In this document: in pieces, positions 21,170 through 31,475 of the stretch
Layout of the letters: each line of letters opens with the position of its first letter
Numbering within the stretch: the first letter of the stretch is position 1
NCBI GenBank assembly: GCA_977017575.1
Contig: CDRNVI010000050.1
Coordinates: 1-64,000, forward strand
Length of the DNA stretch: 64,000 nt
DNA from: Paramoeba atlantica
Taxonomy: Eukaryota > Discosea
Direction of reading: 5' to 3'
Notes under the pieces: model-generated
Seen by the model: only the letters and a program-made list of their open reading frames with translations
What the model was told of the DNA's origin: nothing
Database searches by the model: none
Made by a program: the position numbers and the translations under genes

Positions 21170-24100
21170 ATGACGCCGCTTACCTCACTCTCTTGCCACT
21201 TGCCTTGTCCTATTTTTCGCGTCCTCACATCTCTTCCTTTATCCTCAAATACCTTCACCTCTTCTCTCCCCACTCCACCTGCCCCCTTTTTGGTTTCCTG
21301 TCGGCTCTACTCCTCACGCTCCCTCTCACCCTTTTCTCTCACCCCTGCTTTGCTCGAAGCACAAAAATCTTCTCCTCAAGAAAACTCATCTCAAAAATCA
21401 TTTTTATCTTTTTCTACCCCAAACTCGGCTTTTTCACTCCAAAATAAAGAAAACAAGGAAAAGAAGAATATTAATAATAATGAAAAGAAAAAAGAAAGCG
21501 ATAACCCTCAAAACAATGATGATTATCCTACAAAGGACAATCCTACAACGCACAACCCCAAAAACAATAACTCCCCTTTCCGCTCTTTTCGTCAAATCCG
21601 CGACGACGCGGCGGCTCAAAACGTATTGAATCAAATTCAATCCATCCTGTCCCATCCCTCCCGCCTGCAACGGGAAAAGGATACCCTCAAAAAATATAAA
21701 AAATATCTTATTCTCGATCTCGAGACTACCATCCATACCCACCAACGGCGAATCGCAAGCCCGTTTTGTGAGGCCAATCGGGTGGTCCTCCCGGGGACTC
21801 TCGATTACCGGGGATCGCTATCCATTCCCCCTCGGAAACTCGAGACCAAAAGTGAGATGCGTCTCCCGTGTCTCGACCCCTATGAGGTCATCGTGGGTCA
21901 CAACGTGAAATTTGACCTGCTCTGGGTCTGGAGTGACCCCGAGTGGAAAGCGTTTCTTCAAAAAGGGGGAAGAATCTGGGACACGCTCTATGGGGAGTAT
22001 TTGTTATCGGGACAACGTGTCCGGGTGGGGTCGAATCTTGCGGGATTGGATCAGGTCGCGCAGCGGTACGGGGGAAGTGCTAAAATCGATGAAATAAAGA
22101 AAATGTGGCAGAAAGGGGTGGATACCTCGGATATTCACTATGAGCTGTTGTCGAAATATTTGGTGGGAGATTTGAAAAATACTGAAAAGGTGTTTAAACG
22201 ACAAATTGAGAAAGCCGCGCAGTGCTCGCAGCTGGTTGTGATGCACGCACGGATGGAGGGCGTGTTAGCGACCGCGGAGATGGAGTATAATGGGCTGTTT
22301 GTGGATCTCCATGAGGGGTGGGTACAATTTGAGAATTTACGAAAAGAGATTATGAAATTGCGTAGCTCGTTGGAGGCACACATTCCGAAACAAGTTCCCG
22401 CAGTGCTACGACAACATTTTAATTGGCTCAGCGTGCGGGTGGTCTCGGCTCTCTTTTTTGGGGGCGTTGTGCGTATCGCGAGTAGTCAACAACAGCTGCG
22501 CACGTCGCGAGATGTACGCGCGGCAGTGGAGCTCGCAGTTTTCTCAAAATTTCTCTGGCCCTCGGGGTTTCGAAGAGCCTACGCGGAGCCCTATTTGAAG
22601 GCACAAGGGTACAGCACCAAAGGCACTTTTGAGGAAATCCACGAAAAGGTGTGCCAATTCGTACAGCGGAATGGGAAATTTGACTTCGGGTTGGTGCTCG
22701 CCGACGAAGACGGATTTTTTAACCCCGTGCTTCGGGTGTATATGCGCTACAGCGCTTTTTCGAATGTCGCCCATTGCCAAAGCTTTCTTCGTTCGGGATA
22801 TGACGCACAAAGCGTTCGTCGTTTGGTCATTCTCTCAGCGACCTATCTGGAACCTCACATACGCAATGCACTGGAAATGTTACAACTCAGTGCAGTTTGG
22901 GATACCCCAAAAGGAGATGGAACCCCATCCACCGAGAACAGAAAACAAAACGCACGTACCCCGCTGAGGAATCAAAACCGTAGTACCAACATGCAGGACG
23001 ATCTCTCGGATACCACGCTAGACGACGACGCTCTGTTCGAACCACAAGAAAAGGAAGACCTGGACGAAACCAACGAGGACATGGCAACCTATGACCCTGT
23101 GGTCCAACAACGTCCCCCGATTTTGGCTTTCTTATTCGCCCATGCGGAGAGTTTACTGCGCGAGATCCGTTGGTTACGCCGCAGCAGTGTCCGAGACGCC
23201 TCCCGTCTCTGGGCTGTCCTCTCCCACCTTTGTGGGAATAGAAACGAGGAGGAAAAGGCCGCTGGCTCGTCTTTGTCGACAAACCAACCGGAAGAGCGTG
23301 AGCCAGAAAAGGGATCCCATGAAGGGGGTGAAAACCCGGTCCACTTGCCGGATAACCCAATTGTTCGCTCTTTTTTCCCACCCTCCACCGAGGAGGTTGT
23401 TTATGTCTCGGTGCTAAAAGCGTTAGGTCGCACGATTGGGAGTACACGCGATGCTTTCGCCGTACCCCTTATCGCAAGCGTAAAGACGAAAACGAAACGA
23501 AAACAGAATGAAGAAGAGATAAACCATGTAGCCTTCCAAGCTACAGATCCAAATCCACCGGATGAGACACTTTTACAACACGACGACGAGCCCAATATGG
23601 AAGATTCCATGGAAAGTGCCTGTCAAAATGTCTCCTCTCCAACTGAAATCAAAAAACCGGTTTCCACCGAAACTAGTGTTCTTCTTCATGAGGCGAATAC
23701 AGACGACTTTTCTCTCCAAAACTCCACAGTAGAGAGTCACAAAAGAGCGTCTGAAAACCAAGAATCTTGTCCAAAAGACGGTTTTTCAGAGGTTTCCACA
23801 AACGAGATCTGTTCGTCAGAAAACCAAAAATCCTTACCTTTTTCAAACAAAAAAATTTCTCCCAATCAAAACAACAACAACAACGCATCTCACGAAACCA
23901 ATCTTCCCCTTCATGACGCCCCTACGAATACAAACGACAAAGAGTGTCACAAAAGAGCCTCGGAAAATCAAGAACCTTCTCCAAAAAAAACTTCTCCAAA
24001 AAATCTTTTTTCAAAGGTTTCTCCAAAAACCCTTTTCTCAAAACCAACCTGTTCCTCTGAAAACCAACAACCTTCCCCCCAACACAACAACCACAACCCT

Positions 24101-25633
24101 CACAAGCATAATAGAGCCCACCCCCTCCCCCCCGGCACCCTCGCCCTCCCCAGCCGCCTCCCCCTCTTCTTCTCCCCAACCCAACGCCTCTCCCTGCTGC
24201 AATCCCACAAAGCCCAAACCAAAAAGGGAAACCCCGCAGTCAACGTAACCGTCCTCGAGGCCTTCGCCTCCAGGGGCTGTGCGATCAGTACCGTTTTACT
24301 CAACCTCCGGGGCGCACTGAAGCGACTGAATACGTACTACGAAGCCGCGAGTACGGGGATGCTAGCCATGGTGAATCCACGGGACCGGTGTATTCACCAC
24401 AGTCTGCAGCCCTGTCGAACGATCACCGGGCGGTTGGCTTCACAGAACCCGAATTGTCAAAACATTCCGCGGAGTGGTGCCGGGGGGTTCTCGGCTTCTT
24501 CGAACGGGGGGGGGAAGGGGACCCATGGGCTTCGCAACGTGTTTGTGAGTCGGTTCGGGGCGACCGCGGGGGTGTGTGTGGAGGTGGACTACACCCAGCT
24601 GGAGGTGGTGGTGCTCGCGGTGCTCTCCGGGGATGCGGAGAGCATTAAGGATTTAACCCGCAAGGTGGATTTTCATTGTAAACGGGTCACGTTGATGCGC
24701 CCGGAGTGGAGCTACGGCCAGGTGGTGCGGGAGGCGAAGGTGTTGAAGACGCCGAGGTTTGTGGAGATGCGGAGGCGGGCGAAGGTGTTTTCGTTTCAGC
24801 GGCAGTACGGGGCGGGGGCCCGTACGATTGCGGAGAATACCGGGATGGAGGTGGAGACGGTGAAGAGGTTGATGGCGAAGGAGAATTTGGTGTATAGCGG
24901 GAATAAACGGTTTTATGACGCCGTCCGGCTTAGTGTGAAGCTCAACACCCCGGAGTCGTTGGAGGAAATTGCAGGAGGAGAGAAGAAATGCGAGGATGGG
25001 GAACAAAACGAAAAAGAGCTTTTAACGCAGGACAACGTGGGTAGGGGGGGTGAAACCATCGAAAAAGGAAATCCTTCAACACGTGCAAACCGTTTGTGTT
25101 CTCAAACCAACTCATCGCCTGAAAAAGATGAAAAAACGACTCCACCTTCCCTATCTTCCTATTCCCCTCAAGAGGGTGAATTTCGTCTCCCCACCGGGAC
25201 CCGTTTCACCTTTCAAACCATGGACCCTAAAATTCTCCGAGCTCGCGGGTTTCATCCCCAAGGCGATCGTAACTTTTCTTACACCCAACTTCTAAATTAT
25301 CCCGTGCAAGGACTTGCGGGGGAGATTGTTCAAATTATGATTGGAGTCCTATGGCGCTCTGTTTTTCTGCGTAATGGAAATTATCAGGGCGCTGCTTTTC
25401 TCACCAACACCGTCCATGACTGTGTGTGGATCGATTGTCGAAAGGAAAAAGTCCATGAGGTGGTGAAGGACACCGAGCGGGTTTTAAAAAGCGTACGCGA
25501 AGTGATGAGCGGGTTGTTTCCGGAAATGAAAATCCCGGTCGATTTTCATGTCGAGACGATGGTGGGCCCGGATATGGGGCGAATGGTGCCGGTGGAGCAG
25601 TATGGGAAGGAAGAGCAGGAGGAATTTCGCTGA
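21170..25633 (+). CDS. Organellar family A DNA polymerase with 3'-5' exonuclease (POP-like)
   Basis: 1487 residues with a Ser/Pro/Leu-rich presequence (MTPLTSLSCHLPCP…) suggesting import into mitochondria. Exonuclease motifs: I, LILDLETT (about 181); II, VGHNVKFDLLW (about 241); III, YLVGDLKNTEKVF (about 329). Polymerase motifs: TGRLASQNPNCQNIP (about 1087); A, EVDYTQLE (about 1138); B, RRRAKVFSFQRQYGAG (about 1200); C, TNTVHDCVWIDC (about 1412). It is far longer than usual because of low-complexity inserts at about 53-135, 610-1000 (Asn/Lys/Ser/Glu-rich, with repeats of KRASENQE) and 1267-1340. The domain order fits plant and protist organellar polymerases, though a mitochondrial Pol I-like enzyme remains possible. 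Confidence 0.85.
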   Translation: MTPLTSLSCHLPCPIFRVLTSLPLSSNTFTSSLPTPPAPFLVSCRLYSSRSLSPFSLTPALLEAQKSSPQENSSQKSFLSFSTPNSAFSLQNKENKEKKNINNNEKKKESDNPQNNDDYPTKDNPTTHNPKNNNSPFRSFRQIRDDAAAQNVLNQIQSILSHPSRLQREKDTLKKYKKYLILDLETTIHTHQRRIASPFCEANRVVLPGTLDYRGSLSIPPRKLETKSEMRLPCLDPYEVIVGHNVKFDLLWVWSDPEWKAFLQKGGRIWDTLYGEYLLSGQRVRVGSNLAGLDQVAQRYGGSAKIDEIKKMWQKGVDTSDIHYELLSKYLVGDLKNTEKVFKRQIEKAAQCSQLVVMHARMEGVLATAEMEYNGLFVDLHEGWVQFENLRKEIMKLRSSLEAHIPKQVPAVLRQHFNWLSVRVVSALFFGGVVRIASSQQQLRTSRDVRAAVELAVFSKFLWPSGFRRAYAEPYLKAQGYSTKGTFEEIHEKVCQFVQRNGKFDFGLVLADEDGFFNPVLRVYMRYSAFSNVAHCQSFLRSGYDAQSVRRLVILSATYLEPHIRNALEMLQLSAVWDTPKGDGTPSTENRKQNARTPLRNQNRSTNMQDDLSDTTLDDDALFEPQEKEDLDETNEDMATYDPVVQQRPPILAFLFAHAESLLREIRWLRRSSVRDASRLWAVLSHLCGNRNEEEKAAGSSLSTNQPEEREPEKGSHEGGENPVHLPDNPIVRSFFPPSTEEVVYVSVLKALGRTIGSTRDAFAVPLIASVKTKTKRKQNEEEINHVAFQATDPNPPDETLLQHDDEPNMEDSMESACQNVSSPTEIKKPVSTETSVLLHEANTDDFSLQNSTVESHKRASENQESCPKDGFSEVSTNEICSSENQKSLPFSNKKISPNQNNNNNASHETNLPLHDAPTNTNDKECHKRASENQEPSPKKTSPKNLFSKVSPKTLFSKPTCSSENQQPSPQHNNHNPHKHNRAHPLPPGTLALPSRLPLFFSPTQRLSLLQSHKAQTKKGNPAVNVTVLEAFASRGCAISTVLLNLRGALKRLNTYYEAASTGMLAMVNPRDRCIHHSLQPCRTITGRLASQNPNCQNIPRSGAGGFSASSNGGGKGTHGLRNVFVSRFGATAGVCVEVDYTQLEVVVLAVLSGDAESIKDLTRKVDFHCKRVTLMRPEWSYGQVVREAKVLKTPRFVEMRRRAKVFSFQRQYGAGARTIAENTGMEVETVKRLMAKENLVYSGNKRFYDAVRLSVKLNTPESLEEIAGGEKKCEDGEQNEKELLTQDNVGRGGETIEKGNPSTRANRLCSQTNSSPEKDEKTTPPSLSSYSPQEGEFRLPTGTRFTFQTMDPKILRARGFHPQGDRNFSYTQLLNYPVQGLAGEIVQIMIGVLWRSVFLRNGNYQGAAFLTNTVHDCVWIDCRKEKVHEVVKDTERVLKSVREVMSGLFPEMKIPVDFHVETMVGPDMGRMVPVEQYGKEEQEEFR

Positions 25634-26313
25634 AAAAGGGGGAAGGTGTGTGGGGAATGAAATCAGAAAAAGGGGGGAAATGAAAGGGTGCGTGTTTTTG
25701 GGAACTGCATGTGTTTATCGTTCGTTTATTTTTTAGTTTTTGCGATATTTTTTAAGGATTTTTGCTTTGCATCGCGCATTATTTTCTTGCCCGACTTGTT
25801 AAAATGTTTTTCATACTTTACTATTTCACTCATAATTTTGTTTTCTGTCTGATTCATTTTCTCTTTTTCATGTTCTCTCTCACTTCCAATTCTTGTTTAT
25901 GTGCGTGTGTTTACCTTTTTTTCTACCTTTTATCACTTTATTAGTAAAGTGCTAATCCCATCAAAGATAACGATACGTACGACGCGTATTGTGCAACGGA
26001 AAGCACTACTTTTCTATTCTCAGATGTATTCTTGCATACCTATAAAGGGTAGTATCTATAAAAACATAGTCAGCGACTTTTTTTAATCCTTTTTTCATTT
26101 CTTCCCATTCTACCCTTTTCCTACTCCTGCGTTCTTCCTTGCTCATGGCTCATTCTCTAAGTTTCTTCACCACAGCAGACACGCCCCCCAAAAACCACAT
26201 TCCCGGTTAACATACCTATACCTTGGATGGTTTTCTTGTGTTTGGTTAAGACTACATCTCCTGTTTAAAAAATTCTAGTTCTCTAAATAAGCATCCTTGT
26301 TATTATTTTCAAT
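25634..26313. other. Intergenic spacer
   Basis: AT- and pyrimidine-rich spacer of 680 bases. I see no gene, inverted repeat or RNA in it. Confidence 0.4.
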
Positions 26314-26916
26314 ATGAATCGTGGTTTTCTGGTACACTCCATTTGCAAAGCCACAGATCCTCCGCAGAGCACCACAACACGTACAGGTAAGGTCAGGGGC
26401 ATGTCTCTCCCTCCGGAATATGAACTCACAAAGTTTATTAGTAATGTTCAAGGTTTATACATGTCATGGAGTACGGCTACACCCGCATGTGAGTGGGATG
26501 GTGTGATGTGTAGAGAGGAGGGTGAAGTCATCCGCATTGCTTGGCATGCGCGAGAATTGTCTGGTACTTTGCATTGGGATTCTATACCACGCTCTGTAAA
26601 AAAAATGGACCTGAGCAGCAATGAATTGAGCGGGTGCATAAATTTCGCGTCGCTTCCCCCTGGACTTGAAAAAATGTGGCTCCAGTGCAACAGGTTTACT
26701 GGTGAGCTGCACCTTGAGGACCTGCCACCTACCATGCGAATTCTGAACATCTCACAAAATCGGTTTACTGGCTTTGTTGATCTTTCATACCTGAAAGATT
26801 CAAAGATTACTGAATTTGACATAATGGGAAATACAAATCTCCTAGGATGGATTCCGAAAGACATTGAACCGAAAACTGCTTGGTGGGACTTTCCGGCTGA
26901 TTGGATTCAGAATTGA
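26314..26916 (+). CDS. Short LRR protein with four repeats
   Basis: 200 residues. The cap (LPPEYELTKFISNV, then MSWSTATPACEWDGVMC) occupies residues about 32-70. Repeats follow beginning IPRSV, LPPGL, LPPTM and a degenerate last one (LKDSK). The C-terminus ends DFPADWIQN. No signal peptide is obvious, although the first residues MNRGFLVHSICK are mildly hydrophobic. It is a singleton not close to group A or B. It lies just upstream of a block of mobile elements. Confidence 0.83.
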   Translation: MNRGFLVHSICKATDPPQSTTTRTGKVRGMSLPPEYELTKFISNVQGLYMSWSTATPACEWDGVMCREEGEVIRIAWHARELSGTLHWDSIPRSVKKMDLSSNELSGCINFASLPPGLEKMWLQCNRFTGELHLEDLPPTMRILNISQNRFTGFVDLSYLKDSKITEFDIMGNTNLLGWIPKDIEPKTAWWDFPADWIQN

Positions 26917-27195
26917 ACTTAGTAACCCGGGGGCGGAAATAAACCCCCCGTCACGATTAAGTGACCATAGGCTGAAATCTTTGCGGAGGGGGGGAAGTCG
27001 CTTCCCCCTGGACTATGAAAAAATACATAGCACATCTTCGTGTAGAATTTCGCGTTCTACACGTTCCCGCTATTATTTTCTTCCATAGAGAAACTAAAAT
27101 GTTCAAAAACAAAACGAAATATCGAGTTTTCAAAAAAAAGAAACTTTTTTTTATGAGAAGTACAAAGTTCCTACTATCTAAATGGGGTTTGACGC

Positions 27196-27579
27196 CATAG
27201 TAGAAGTTAATAATTATTACGTTAATAATTATTAATAATTTCTATTATTAGGAGGAGACAAATTATTAAGAATTATTAAGATTTGATGACGGGCCCGAAA
27301 TATTGCAGTGACAGGGACGACCGCGAGGACGGCCTTCTCACAAGCAGGTTTTTCAGCGGTATTTCTCATTTTGCTTGGGACATTTCAGACAAAGCCAGTA
27401 CGTCGAGTCGTCAGGACTTCTAACGAACCACCATTCCATTAGAATATCGCTGCCCGAGGCTTTCGGCATTGACAAAAAAGTGACAAAAATTAGTGTATAA
27501 TAATTCTTAATAATTATTAATAATTATTAATTATAATTTATTATTAGAGGTCAAAATTATTAATAATTCTGCTACTATG
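27196..27579. mobile_element. hAT-like MITE with 8-bp target duplication
   Basis: The terminal repeat catagtag(a/c)ag is inverted at the two ends, and tttgacgc lies directly outside each end (27188-27195 and 27580-27587). An exact 8-bp duplication is the signature of the hAT superfamily. Subterminal regions are built of ttaataattatt repeats. On the minus strand near 27470-27360 a short frame reads MPKASGSDILMEWWFV then WLCLKCPK, reminiscent of the start of a BED zinc finger; it is broken by a stop. Confidence 0.75.
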
Positions 27580-27830
27580 TTTGACGCAAGCAGGAACTCT
27601 TCTCCCGTTTATCCCCTCCCAGTAAGAGGCACCCCAATAAGAAAATTTTGGCCCTTTTTGGGCTGACGCCCAGTAAGAGATATTTGGCTCAGTGGGGTGG
27701 TTGGAGAAGTTGGAAGGGTTTCGGTGGTTCGGGTGGTGAGAGTGGTTGAGCCGGCGGGGAAGGCAGAGTTGTGGGATTGACTGGGCAGCAAATCAACGCA
27801 CTCGTGAGTAAATTAATTAATTATTATAAT

Positions 27831-28970
27831 TTTTAGGATCTTCGTTAAACGCGGTGGTTGTTTTCAACTTAGAAGTCACTCATGCTGCGCTCTTCGAGTT
27901 GAAAACTACCACCGCGTTTAACGAAGAGCCTAAAAAAGAAAATTTAGCCTGGAAAACGGAAAGATTATAGCCAAAAACAGCCGAATTTCGGGTAAAAATG
28001 GGGTGATTTTCGCGTATTTTTGCTCTCAGAGCACTAAATCCCTGGACCCCCCCCTGGATTGCGGTGGTTGTAAAACTACCGCTCTACACTTGATTATTGT
28101 GGTGGTTGTAAAACTACCGCTCTACACTCGATTATTGAAAAAAACGTGAACAAAAACAGTGAAAATATAAAGGGGAACACAGTAATAAATAATTTATAAT
28201 AGAAGAAAAAAATATAAAAGGGGGCTCCGGTGGTCCAAAACTGAAAAAATTGAAAAAACTGGGGGGTCCAGGGAGGGCGTCATGGTCGAGCAAATTTCTT
28301 CGAAAAAATTAGTTTTCGAAAACAAAACCGCAGAAAGGGTAGCCGGGGTCTTGGCGCGCATTTTCCACCCCCCTACCGGGGGGTAACCCCCCCGCGTATC
28401 CGCAGGACGGGTCCGCCAAGTTCGGATTTTTTCGGAAAAAAAAATTTGAAAAAAAATTCAACTTAGCTAAAAAAATGACAAAAAAAATATTTTTCCAAAA
28501 TCGTTTCCCCTATTGTATTTTGATAGTTTGGGACCTACACTAGCTTTCTCCGCAGTTGTTTTCGCAAGGTATCACTTCTTCGAACCGTGGTGCGCCCCTC
28601 AAAATGACCCATTTTTAACTAAAAAAGGTGAAAAAGTATTTTTCGGACCTAAAGGGGCATTTTTGTGTCGAAAGAATGGTATGGTTGGAGTCGCATTCTC
28701 TACCCAATACGTTTGGTAGTCTTCCATTCATGCCTACGAGTGATTTCCCACGCGCAAATGTCGGATTTAGTGCTCTGAGGGCAAAATGCGCGAAAATCAC
28801 CCCATTTTTACCCGAAATTCGGCTATTTTTGGCTATAATCTTTCCGTTTTCCAGGCTAAATTTTCTTTTTTAGGCTCTTCGTTAAACGCGGTGGTACTTT
28901 TCAACGCGAATCGCGCAGCATGAGTGACTTCTAAGTTGAAAACAACCACCGCGTTTAACGAAGAGCCTAA
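27831..28970. mobile_element. Hairpin-ended element (F family), copy 1, with foldback end
   Basis: The F element proper runs from about 28058 to 28970. It starts attgcggtggttgtaaaact, has a GC-rich centre (ccgcgtatccgcaggacggg) and ends in a 95-base hairpin (ggctcttcgttaaacgcggt … gtttaacgaagagcc, 28872-28968). In this copy the last 200 bases, hairpin included, are repeated in inverted orientation at 27831-28040. The locus is thus a foldback with about 200-base arms. No ORF of note. Confidence 0.7.
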
Positions 28971-29184
28971 AATATTTCCCTGCTTTCATTCGGACACTAC
29001 GGCACGCGGCCTTGCTCACTAAACGACGAATAGTCTCCCCCGCTGCGATAGGGAGAACGTCGTTTTCCCCCTTCTTGAGCGCGCATAGTCGCGCACCTGC
29101 GAAATACAGTGGTGTTCAGCGTCTTTTACCCCCCCCCCTACAGGTCTTGTATTTTGTCCGATTTCGGAAATATTTGGTATACCA

Positions 29185-29788
29185 CCGTTTTTCGACCTAA
29201 TCGTTCCGAATCCGAGGTCCTTTTCACTCGACCTCCCTCCCCCCTAGCCAGGTAGGGGTGAAAAAAGCTAATTACAATTTTTTTGGGTTTATTTTTTTGA
29301 ATGTTTCGGATGAGGAACAGTAGTAAAGTAGGTCAGAAGACGTGGAAAAGGAGTGCAAAGTAATCTCTAGTATTTAGTCATACACTTGTATGCACTTTAG
29401 TCTCCTTGACCAAAAGAAAACGTTTACTATAGTCCCGGAAGGCATTCTTAAACGTTTCCGGTTAATCTTCAGAAAAAAAGCGAAAAGTTTCAATAATGGA
29501 CCCGGGGCTAAGTTTATGAAATTTTTCGAGTGTCTTATAGGACTTAAGTCGCTCTCAATCGATCGCGAGTGCCGTGCGCATCTCGGGGCACACGAGACTC
29601 CTGCCTCGTGGAAGGTAAGCACAGGAGCTGGTGCTTCTCCGTCATGAATCACCAACAAGTGTACCAATTTTGAAAAAAATGTACTCTGAAAAAAATCGGC
29701 TTTTGCAGTTTTTTTTCGGCTTAGGTATGATACAGGTGTCCACGAGTGAAAAGGACCTCGGATTCGGAACGATTGGGTCGAAAAACAG
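29185..29788. mobile_element. Inverted-repeat element with 45-bp ends
   Basis: Bases 29185-29229 (ccgtttttcgacctaatcgt…) recur in reverse complement at 29744-29788 with two mismatches. The 514-base interior has no convincing ORF; a 148-codon minus-strand frame overlaps one arm and looks accidental. No clear target duplication was found at the ends, so the true termini may lie slightly outside. Confidence 0.55.
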
Positions 29789-30022
29789 TCGCATACAAAA
29801 TATTTTATTTTGGGCGACAAAATATTTCTATTTTATTTTGGGCGACATTTTTACATGTCAGCTTGGGGATTCCAATTATTTCACACGCTGCTTCTATCGT
29901 TCGGCTGTACGACCCCCGCCCCACTTAAGAGTCCGGAAAATTGCAGGGGTCTGAAAATCTACAAAATCTATAATTATAGTACTATATAGTATTATAATTT
30001 TTCAAATACTATATATAAAAAT

Positions 30023-31098
30023 CCAGGGTTCGCAGAAACTATAAAACTATCAATATAGTACTATATAGTTACTATAAACTTTTTTCGAAAACTATAAAAA
30101 ACTATATTTTTTTGTTTCACATTTTAGGCACTCCGAAGCTCACCAACACGCCATAAATACACGGCGAATTCATTTGTGTACGATTTTTCTTATTTTTAAA
30201 CCCGAAAATTGATGCCCGAAATTAAAGTTACGAGGGGTATTTTCTGCAAAGATTATTTTATTGAACTGCTGCACACGGAGGGAAGTAAACAAGCGGTTGA
30301 ATGTAACTTGTGTCAGGAGGGGACGTACCCCAGTCCCATCGCGTGGCCTTGACAGATTGCCTTGTGCGAATCTTGCGTCCCGAACATCTTCTCACTGCAT
30401 CGCTGTCGCCGCGCGTTGGCTGGAGCCACCGACGTTATGTCTTGGGACTGAATAACTGCTGCTCACAATTCTATGAGTTTGAATAAATACAATCATATGA
30501 GTCTGAATAAATTACGCGGTGTGTTGTCGAGTGGAGAGTTTGTACTTCCTATCGTCATTCCTTTCGCATGCGTTTCATTGCTATTTCCGAGGAGATGACA
30601 CACAAGTTGATGATATTTTTCGGCGGTGATGGAATCGCGGGGAAGAGGGAGCATGTTTCGATAGCTATGTAACCCAGGATAAAGTGGACGAGGGAGGTTC
30701 TAAAAGCACCTTTAAACCACCACAAAAATAGAATGATATCTCCCGGTTTGTAAAGGATTCCGACGTGCCAAAAGAATCTTTAAGGGACATACCCTTCCAT
30801 TTTTATGGTGGTTTAAAGGTGCTTTTAGAACCTCCCTCGTCCACTTTAGCTTGGGTTACATTTTTTTCAGAATTTCTTGTCATATCATACGTATGTAAGC
30901 GTGTAAGAACGCATGTAGAGGCGTGTGTATGTCCTTCACAAGCGGAGAGGACTCAAAAAATATCACTTGTAAAGTGAAAAAAACTTTATAGTTTTCTTAT
31001 AGTTTTATAGTAAAATATAGTAAATATAGTACTATATAGTAACTATATTCAATGAAAAAAACTATATTTTACTATATTATAGTTTCTGCGAACCCTGA
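30023..31098. mobile_element. hAT-like element of 1.08 kb with 8-bp target duplication
   Basis: The ends are inverted copies of cagggttcgcagaaactata, and ataaaaat occurs directly outside both (30015-30022 and 31099-31106). CAGGG-type ends and an 8-bp duplication indicate hAT. Subterminal tatagtactatatagta repeats are dense on both sides. A second, decayed end of the same type lies just outside at 29955-30010. Within it, 30667-30729 and 30799-30861 form a further inverted repeat. There is no intact transposase. Confidence 0.7.
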
Positions 31099-31423
31099 AT
31101 AAAAATGTAAGAGAAATGTTGTACATTTGTACACAACATGGTCTGGTTTCACATTCCTGTAGCCTGATAACATTCTGGGAGGGGGGTGTTATGATGTCCC
31201 ACGTATTTTTTAATATCCCCCCTAAACAATTCTTAAGTCACGGACAATCCAGACCTTTCACAGACAGATTTGGAGGTTCGGAGACCGATGTCCTCTACCA
31301 TTTTCCGTTTGTCCAAGGCGGCACCAACGTGCAGTTACCAACACGTTGCGTCGCCGGATTGTACGTCTTACCCAAGAGAATCTTGAATCGATAACATTCC
31401 TGTAGCTATTCCTTCATCCTTTA

Positions 31424-31475
31424 CATTAATATCAAAGTTTCACCTTATTTTCTACAACCACGTATTCAAGAAAGA
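31424..31475 (+). promoter_or_regulatory. Conserved upstream block of group B LRR genes
   Basis: The motif atatcaaagtttcaccttat and a following cttctacaaccacg(t) precede the ATGs at 31476, 42039 and, slightly altered, 44258. Sequence beyond about 60 bases diverges, apart from transposon relics. It probably contains promoter or leader signals that travel with the gene. Confidence 0.4.

Noticed and set aside
22887-23447. Long minus-strand frames opposite the DNA polymerase
   Set aside because: They are shadows of the polymerase coding strand with no recognisable motif.
27836-28968. Helitron identity for F elements
   Set aside because: The terminal hairpin and ctaa are suggestive, but the hairpin is unusually long, a TC start was not seen and no Rep/helicase is present; kept as a question only.
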